64,000 nucleotides of DNA from Mesocentrotus franciscanus (lineage: Eukaryota; Echinodermata; Echinoidea; Camarodonta; Strongylocentrotidae): the NCBI GenBank assembly GCA_037976565.1, contig CP137686.1, forward strand, positions 2,200,646-2,264,645, in the 5' to 3' direction. A program made the translations under genes and the position numbers. The notes under the pieces were generated by a model. That model was not told the DNA's origin. It saw only the letters and a program-made list of their open reading frames with translations, and did no database searches. This document shows positions 57,070-64,000 of this stretch, one piece after another. Positions within the stretch are counted from its first letter, which is position 1. The number at the start of each line of letters is the position of its first letter.

Positions 57070-57740
57070 TGGTCTACCTCCCCCTCCCCTTCCCTGCGCC
57101 AAAATGTAAAGGCCTGTAGTTATTAGATGAGCGTACAAAACATAAATGGCCTAACTAGGGCAATAAGGTCACAAAATACACTCGAACTTGAATCGGAAAT
57201 GGCCTGTTTTCCGGCTGGGTTGCTGGTTTAAAAACAGAGTGAATAACAATGGTCTTATCCGCTCATGGTAACGATCCCATTTCACCGATTTGGATGACTA
57301 ATCCTTCTATGTATCAGATGCCTGATGTAGAACAAATATTTGGAGGCAGGCTGTCGGGGCTTCGGGGAGGGGGAGGAGGGGCTTGAGACTATTGCACTCA
57401 TCTTCTTCATGTGTTCGCTTGAATTTTTTAATTCAGTTCAATTCAAATCAAATTTTATTGATTAAAATCCAAACAAATAGGATCATTCTCACTTTGTTTG
57501 TAATAACATTGGATAACAAATGTCAAAATATAGTGTAACATAGTAATTGAATGCAAAAGTAAGGATTAAAATAACCAGGAATGACAGAAATTAATGGACT
57601 ACTGCATGACTCTTCTGATATATAATACAAATGTACATGGAATTAATCGTAAAACTTTTGTTTTGCTTTTCAAATATAAAAGGAAAAGACCAAGAAATGC
57701 AACATGCTAGTAAAACAATATACATGTATATACATGTTTT
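57070..57740. other. Gene-free stretch with LINE-tail-like piece
   Basis: 57215-57300 resembles 12565-12665. 57430-57480 is a minus-strand LINE 3' tail (CAATAAAATTTGATTTGAAT on that strand). No exon. Confidence 0.5.
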
Positions 57741-57742
57741 AT

Positions 57743-58154
57743 GGTTCTAGGACAATAACCCCCTGGACAATCAACCCCGGCCAATTACCAGCGGGACAAT
57801 TACCTCCAAGGTCAATTATCCCCCAGAAAATTCCCCCCGTAAAATTACCCTCCGAGGACAACCACCGCTGAGGACAATTACCCCAAGACAATTACCCCCC
57901 GAAAAAAGCTGCTTTTATTAAAACCAACTTATTTTCAGGGTGGACTTTCCCTTTAATAAACCGGGGGTAATTTTAGGGGGGGAGTAATTGTCCTAGGGGT
58001 ATTTTCAGGTGGGGGGAATTGGCCACGGGTGTTAATTGTCCACGGGGGGTAATTGGTCAAGGGGTAATTTATTGGGGTGGTGGTCCTTGGGGGTAATTTT
58101 CCGGGGTGTAATTTCCCAGGGGCTGATTGTCCAGGGGGTAATTGTCCTGATACG
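57743..58154. mobile_element. Foldback element of GGACAATTACCCC repeats, copy 2
   Basis: Shorter, opposite-orientation relative of 38163-39535. Its left end GGTTCTAGGACAATAACCCC matches the right end of copy 1, and its right end, read in complement, CGTATCAGGACAATTACCCC matches the left end of copy 1. The centre (about 57906-57960) carries one terminus of the TTAA element family (GGTGGACTTTCCCTTTAA). Confidence 0.75.
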
Positions 58155-58159
58155 CATGT

Positions 58160-60390
58160 ATGCCATTTTCCACAAGTTCTTTCGACACCAGATTCCAAAT
58201 CATTGTCAGAAGATTTATTTCCTTGTAAAAAGTTATGGAGTGCTGTCTTATGACAATAATATTTTGATTGTTTCTTTGTTAAGAAATGAAAACCGAAAAC
58301 TACTGCTATCAATTGAATTGAAATTTTACTCCCTGAGGGTTGCAATGTATTTGTATGTTTATGGCTAAAAAGCCATATTTCGAAATACGACAAGAAATGG
58401 CTAAACTTTAACGTTGACCAAAAGTTCATGCTACATGTATGAGTAGTCCCATATACTCAATTCTGTGTGCAGTGCACGTGACTTCCATTCAAGATTATTC
58501 GATTTCTTATCAATGTTAGGATTAAAAAAGCTCACAATATACACCGGTTGTATTACATAACCAACCTCTCAACAGCAACAAAATGTCCATCGCGTGACTA
58601 GAATTAAACTGTATCTTTAATAAGTGGAAACTGAAAATATGCATTTTCAATCGAGTGCTATGTAAACATAAATCACATAAGTGTGTGAGTCTCGTCAAAA
58701 CAAGGTTTGAAACAATTGAACCGAAAGCTTTTTTTTTTCAATCTTGCGTGTCATTGGAGTGCTTTTATATGATATTATGGCTTTGTTTCTGCATTAATGA
58801 ATACGTCTTGTAAAACGACTGCAATCGCTAAATTCGATTCGACAACATTACTAACGGTCGTTTTTTTTCACACAAAAAGACATTTTCAAGTTTTTCTGTT
58901 TTGTGGGAACTGAGTTCTAAATTAGTATTATCTTTCAAATGCCATTGGAATTTAACCTTTTCATGTTTTGGCCTGCAAAATAATGGGACATAGTACCTTT
59001 AAGGAGATTATGAAACTGCGTTGTTCGTTGACAGGAAAAACGATCACCAGGATATAGAATTTGAGCCATTTTGGGTATCTATTCCTCAGAAGCCGGTATC
59101 CCTTTTCCAGCTTTCATTTTGATCAACGACTCTTACCGAAATAGAACGGTATTAATCCGTGCTACCACGGCTTGCACTGGAAGACGATATCGCATGATAT
59201 ATATACTTTCATAACAAGATCTAGCCGACCATACAGATGTGGTAAAATACCCATCATCGGAATAGTCTTCATAAAACACCGTCGGAATGTGAGTATTGTT
59301 GCCAATTTATAATGGGGCTTACAGTAATTAAAAGTTATATCTATTCCCGTTTTAAATGACATACTTGTGATTGTTAAACTGTATATTCTCTAATGACTCA
59401 AGCTTTATAGAATGGTATTCATGCCATTGGCACAATGTGAAATTGAAAAGCCTATTTTATTTCTGTAGTAACGATACGTGCGTAACATTCCCACGAACAA
59501 AATTTTAGCAGTATCTTTTTAAGCTTTGATCCCCCCCAATCGAGACCATGATTTCTTCAGTAATTAACTATATACATGACCATAACCATTGAGTTACAGA
59601 CCTGCGGACACATGAATCATATGTCCAAGATTTGAGAAAGAGTGAAAATATCTCAATTTTTCATTAGTTACACTGAATAAACCTCTACATTTTCTAAAGG
59701 TATTACAATTAGCCGAGAGAATGTTTCACCTCCAATTTGACAACGGCTTAGAAGCCAGAAAGCGAGATGTAGTTCTATATCTATTCTCCATTAAACATGC
59801 AGAATGTTGTTAGTATTTGTGTGTGCTTGTTTATTCGTTTATTAATTTATCTTTTTATTATGAAATTAATTAATTAATCAATTAATCAATTGATGTTCTC
59901 ATTGATTGATTGATTTATTTATTGATTTATTTATTTATTTACCTATTTATCTATTTATATATGTGTTGTTATTTTTCTTGTTATCGTCCTAGTTTTGGTC
60001 GTTGACAGTTATCGTTTTAACATTCAAGTTTCAAGTTTCACGTTTATTTGTTCCACATTTCACACAAAATATAGACAGACCTATAAAATATAAATTATTT
60101 ATATCTACATGTAGTATGAGCACGTCTCAATGATTCTTAATTCATATGATGATTAAGTAGAATGTGAGGAACCTATTGAAAATCGGTGCTTGTATATTAT
60201 AGGTTCCTGATAAAATAGACTTTGTAAATGAAAAACCTTAGCAGTATAGAAAAAGGTTATTTAGAGGGGGCAATTTAAAACACAATAGAATTAGGAAATC
60301 TGTATACAATTGCATTAGCATCAATACCCAGAGTCAATTCCGAGGAAATAATTGTATTTCAAAAGTACTTCATGTATACGTGAAGTACTT
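58160..60390. other. Gene-free stretch with repeat remnants
   Basis: 58810-59000 is a partial copy of the AGGTACTATGTCCC element. 59150-59200 resembles 13605-13640 (GTGCTACCACGG, then TGGAAGACGA). 59860-59960 is TTTA/GATT low complexity, and 60030-60080 a LINE-tail-like piece. No exon is supported. Confidence 0.5.
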
Positions 60391-60398
60391 TTGACGCT

Positions 60399-60836
60399 TA
60401 AAAATACTAGGCCTTTGTCCCTTTTGCAGCCAACATCAAATTCTTTAGAACTTTGCAGGAATTATGAATATGTCATGTATGTCCTATCTGTGAAATTTAA
60501 ACGTTAGTAGTGTCCTAGTATTCAAATTATGCAAGGAAACCCGTTTACTTTCTAGACTTCCCTGTCAGACACTATTGAGTGACTGACTGACATTTTTTTT
60601 TCTTTGATAATAACATACGTAAAATGAATTGTTACAAGTACATGAAAATCAGACTATTACTTAGGTGATTGCAATCACCTATGTCGATTCGACAACTAAT
60701 GGTTGTTGTATTCCCACAAAAAGAATTTTCAAGCCCTTTCGTTTTGAGAGAAGTTTTAAATAAGTATAGTCTTTCAAATGCCGTTGGAATGTAACCTTTT
60801 ATTTTTTTTGACCTGCAAATGGGATATAGTACCTTT
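60399..60836. mobile_element. TTAA-flanked TIR element, relative of 17236-17761
   Basis: Inverted relative to the 17.2 kb copy. The right end reads CCTGCAAATGGGATATAGTA before CCTTTAA, and the left end CTTTGTCCCTTTTGCAGCC follows TTAA. Internal text (GGAATTATGAATATGTCATG) matches the first copy. Ends are somewhat eroded. Confidence 0.6.
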
Positions 60837-61137
60837 AAGCTGAAACCAAGCTAGTTGTTAATTTACAAACAAATATTTCAACTTTCGAATTGCATGACGT
60901 TACACTATTTGTACAACCAGGTATATATTAATTTATCTTCGTTAATTAATCTTCTTTGAGCAGATGGTTTCTATGTTGCCTCGAAAATGTTAATGTACAA
61001 GGCTATTCGTTTTCCCGTAACATTCCATCCACGAAACACACTGACGTTCCAATACTGTCCAGAGATTAGCTTTTGGGAGATATTTAATCCAGGGTTTCTT
61101 TTTCTTTGTTTATCTATACATGTATAGCCACTCATTG

Positions 61138-61413
61138 GTAATGATAATAATCATAATCATAATGATGATGATGATGATAATAATAATGCTAATGATAATA
61201 ACAATAATAATAATAGGCATTTCTATATCGCCGTCTATCTAAAAATTCTATTCCGAGGCGCATTTATTAATACCCCGGCTTTAGCCTAGCTGCCATTACA
61301 GCGCTCCAGCATTTCAAGGAATTAATTCCTGCCGGGTACCCATTTACCTCACCTGGGTCGAGTGTGGCAAATGAATAATAATAATAATAATGATGATAAT
61401 AATAAAAAAAAAG

Positions 61414-61480
<67 letters not shown>

Positions 61481-61640
61481 TAATAATAATAATAACAATA
61501 ATCATGATAATAACAATAACAATAATAACGATATTAATAATAATAATATAAATAGTGATAATAATAACGATATTCATAATTATAATATAAATAGTGAAAA
61601 TAATGATGATAAAAATAATAATAATAGTGTTAGGTTTATA
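61138..61640. repeat. SINE tail (minus strand) and long AAT microsatellite
   Basis: 61200-61375 read on the minus strand has GACCCAGGTGAGGTAAATGG and GGAATTAATTCCTTGAAATG, matching the body of the 47.5 kb SINE. (AAT)n flanks it at 61138-61215 and 61372-61630. The poly-Asn and poly-Ile frames come from the microsatellite. Confidence 0.8.
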
Positions 61641-62360
61641 ATATATAGCGCTTACTACGTTGCCATCTCTATGCGATAGACAAATAAAGTAGAACAAACT
61701 TATACACTTACACTTACTTGAGTACAACACTTGAGAATTTACGACGATAGATGAATATTCTCATTACAATGATTAATTCGAAACAAACAAAACTAAGAAT
61801 TAAGGAGAAAGTCAAACATGATTCAGGCAGTTTGTATTGATTTGGGCGGAGATCTAATCAGGAAACAGCTTCCTGGTCTAATGAATGTACGTAGCACGTT
61901 TTCCATAATTTTACACATTTCTAATACAAGGTGCATAATCCTTTGAATGCAATAGAATGCTATACCTATTTCGCATCACTCATTCATTTATTATTTTTTA
62001 GGAGGAAATAATACACAGTATTATGAGCGTGCCAACCTGTACCCTTAAGATATCGCCTATATTCCGGAAGTGTCGCGTTCGCTTCCTTCCCATAATATCC
62101 TTGACACCAATAATGGTATTATTATAACAGGGGCGGAGCATTTACTTTTTATCTGGGGGTGTGGGATGGGCTCTCAATTAACATGATTAAAATATAGCGT
62201 ATAGTTAGCATCATGTGGTTTTTAAACAAAGGATGACACACATTTCTCAGTTCTCTTTTAGCTTCCGCTTTAAGACTTCTTCGGAAAATACCCTGCCTTT
62301 AAAAACATCACGAAATATGCTGTATAAATGGAATGCATTATTTTATTGTCATTTCTGCAG

Positions 62361-62503
62361 GTTTTGCTGGCGAAGTGTGAGGAGGACGGTATACAACCCA
62401 ATTGCGTGGATCACTGTTTTATTTATCTGTGCTTTGTACTCATTTTTCTTCGGTTACCATGATGATTTCGAACTCAGGAGAAAACTGCTAGAGGGTCCTG
62501 AAG
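62361..62503 (+). CDS. Type II membrane protein gene, N-terminal exon (transmembrane segment)
   Basis: Acceptor CATTTCTGCAG, donor GTATGT, 143 nt, phase 2 in and phase 1 out. It encodes a basic stretch (WRSVRRTVYN), a ~20-residue hydrophobic span (IAWITVLFICALYSFFFGY) and a charged stretch (DDFELRRKLLEGPE). Basic side before the membrane and charged stem after it suggest type II topology, as in Golgi glycosyl- or sulfotransferases. An in-frame Met lies at 62314 upstream, so this could also be the first coding exon without a splice. The family is not recognised. Confidence 0.6.
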
Positions 62504-62514
62504 GTATGTGAATA

Positions 62515-62740
62515 TTAGGCCTGTTATTGTTATTAGTATTATTAGTATTATTATTAATATCATTATTATCATCATTATCGTTATTATTACTGTTATTGAT
62601 ATTATTATCATTAATATTATTTATATTATCATTATTAGTAGTAGTATTACTATTATTATCATTATCATTATTCTTATTATTGTTATTATCATTATTATTA
62701 TTGCTATTATTATTCTATTAAAAAAATTTGTTCAATTATT
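62515..62740. repeat. ATT microsatellite
   Basis: (TTA/TTG/TCA)n within the first intron of the gene that starts at 62.36 kb. Confidence 0.9.
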
Positions 62741-63127
62741 ACCATTATCATTTTTTTGCTGAAATGACATGATTTTCCGGGTTTTTTTCTCACTCTTTGT
62801 AAATTATATTTTTGTTTTCTTTCTGCCCCCAAAAAAAAGTTTTTGCTCATTACGCCACTGCGTCTTATCATATACGCATTCATTTGCGATGCAGGTTTGT
62901 ATTTCCAGATATGATAGCTCAACAGTGCAGGGATCAGGATGAAATTAGTGAATTAGGAAATAAGGGGAATGCTGTAGGAAACTTCTTTTACGACCATGTT
63001 CACGAAATAACAGATTTCATACAAAGTATTTTACATTGTTGATTCCGAGTAGAGAGATTAATTTAGGCCTACTTTTGCATTAATAATGTGTGCTCTCTAT
63101 TTTTGTTGTTATCGTCGAATGTCGTAG

Positions 63128-63298
63128 AATGGAATATCAAGCAACCAGTGCGCAATTATACAAATGAGAAAAGAACTGGTCCATTCCATTACCATAGAGG
63201 GCGGCATAACAGAACAGGCAGAACAAGGGAAGATGTGAATGCTGAATTGTACAGGAAATCCAATGGCACAGAATACGATGACGTCATGTCTTCGCAAG
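63128..63298 (+). CDS. Type II membrane protein gene, second exon (luminal stem)
   Basis: Acceptor GAATGTCGTAG, donor GTAGCT, 171 nt. Phase 1 in and out, matching the exon at 62361-62503. It encodes a hydrophilic segment with possible N-glycosylation sites (NYT, NRT, NGT) and many Arg and Glu, as expected for a luminal stem. The acceptor lacks a strong pyrimidine tract, so confidence rests mainly on phase. Confidence 0.55.
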
Positions 63299-63344
63299 GT
63301 AGCTGGCAGGAAAAAAGTAGGTAGAAGCAGGGATTCCTGGTAGA

Positions 63345-63354
63345 AGAGAGATAA

Positions 63355-63386
<32 letters not shown>

Positions 63387-63440
63387 ACAAACAGAGAGAA
63401 CGAAAGAAAGGGGGAATGAAAGAGAAAGATTATAAGAGAG
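63345..63440. repeat. GA microsatellite
   Basis: (GA)n then AAAGAGAGA-type text in the second intron. Confidence 0.85.
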
Positions 63441-63986
63441 AATGAAAAGAAGACACAATACTAAAAATAGCAACTATAGTGCTTTTACGTGTTCATATAA
63501 TATATATATGTATGTATATAACATTATCATGTAGAATATCGAATTTAATGTCTTTTTAGTTTATACAAAACAACTTGAGATTATAATAATACAAAATGTT
63601 ATTTGTTGATTACTATGTTTTATATTTGTCAATGGTGATTGCCTGTTTCGTAAGAAATCGATCATTGTTATTTTTGTCAATGCTAATTACCTCATTTGTA
63701 TGTAATAAGGAAAGGAATATGAAAAGGAAAAAATGAAAATGTGAACAAAAGTCATATAATCTGTCATCTACCAAAGGATGGTGTCAGACTAGGTAGGTGA
63801 CAGATGATATGACATAATAAAGAAGGAGGCTAAAGATACAGAGTGATACAAAAAGAACGAAAGAAGGCTCTGGCGTGTGGACCTGAAATTGGCAAAACAC
63901 CAGAGAGAGATATTATTATGCACTAAAACATAGTTGTATTGAATAGGAAATAATTCCTGTCTTTTTTCTTTCTAATTCTATTTTAG

Positions 63987-64000
63987 GTGAAGGGACTAAG
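63987..64000 (+). CDS. Type II membrane protein gene, start of third exon (cut by window end)
   Basis: A strong acceptor (TCTAATTCTATTTTAG) is followed by GTGAAGGGACTAAG. Joining at phase 1 gives Gly-Glu-Gly-Thr-Lys without a stop. The exon continues outside the window, and family identification needs that sequence. Confidence 0.5.

Noticed and set aside
61344..61730. Poly-Asn and poly-Ile frames
   Set aside because: Translation of the (AAT)n microsatellite. The same applies to frames at 13.6, 30.0, 35.8, 37.2 and 62.5 kb.

Overview
This is eukaryotic DNA from an intron- and transposon-rich animal genome. GT-AG introns, a HERC-type HECT ubiquitin ligase gene, tRNA-derived SINEs ending in (ATT)n, CR1/L2-like LINE fragments, TTAA-flanked and hAT-like elements and abundant microsatellites fit a marine deuterostome. 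An echinoid-like echinoderm is my best guess; nothing here proves the species. Well under 5% of the window looks protein-coding. Most long reading frames are stop-free low-complexity repeats.

Layout. 1-3.87 kb holds two tandem copies of a ~1.4 kb non-coding unit (tRNA-like Pol III unit, TGACGTCA sites, ATGCAAAT octamer, alternating-CG blocks), followed by a 500-base assembly gap. 5-9 kb holds SINE pieces and a copy of the 5' module of a HERC-like gene on the minus strand (leader exon near 8.63 kb, first coding exon near 5.9 kb). 9.37-10.50 kb is a foldback-like array of ACTGGT/ACCAGT motifs. 11.6-14 kb is non-coding with a hairpin insertion and a LINE endonuclease fragment.

The core is a large inverted duplication, with a left arm of about 14.03-25.35 kb and a right arm of about 35.22-49.03 kb. 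Each arm carries the HECT half of a HERC-like E3 ligase, minus strand on the left and plus strand on the right. The left gene (31.29 to 15.04 kb) has 12 exons whose splice phases all agree and which encode a complete HECT domain. The right copy has 8 matching exons but a 2-bp frameshift near the start of the HECT domain, and it lacks the five upstream exons. The arms have collected different insertions (TIR elements and a 7SL-like SINE on the left; a LINE, a foldback element and a TTAA palindrome on the right), so each arm serves as the empty-site control for the other. Between the arms lie the upstream exons of the left gene and two head-to-head copies of the HERC 5' module.

49-62 kb holds LINE fragments, a tandem block (51-54 kb), a mosaic of pieces copied from elsewhere in the window, a 305-bp palindrome, a 1.3 kb hAT-like element with an 8-bp target duplication, and a second copy of the foldback family. 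At 62.36-64.0 kb a new plus-strand gene begins: two phase-consistent exons and the start of a third encode the N-terminus of a probable type II membrane protein, perhaps a Golgi enzyme.
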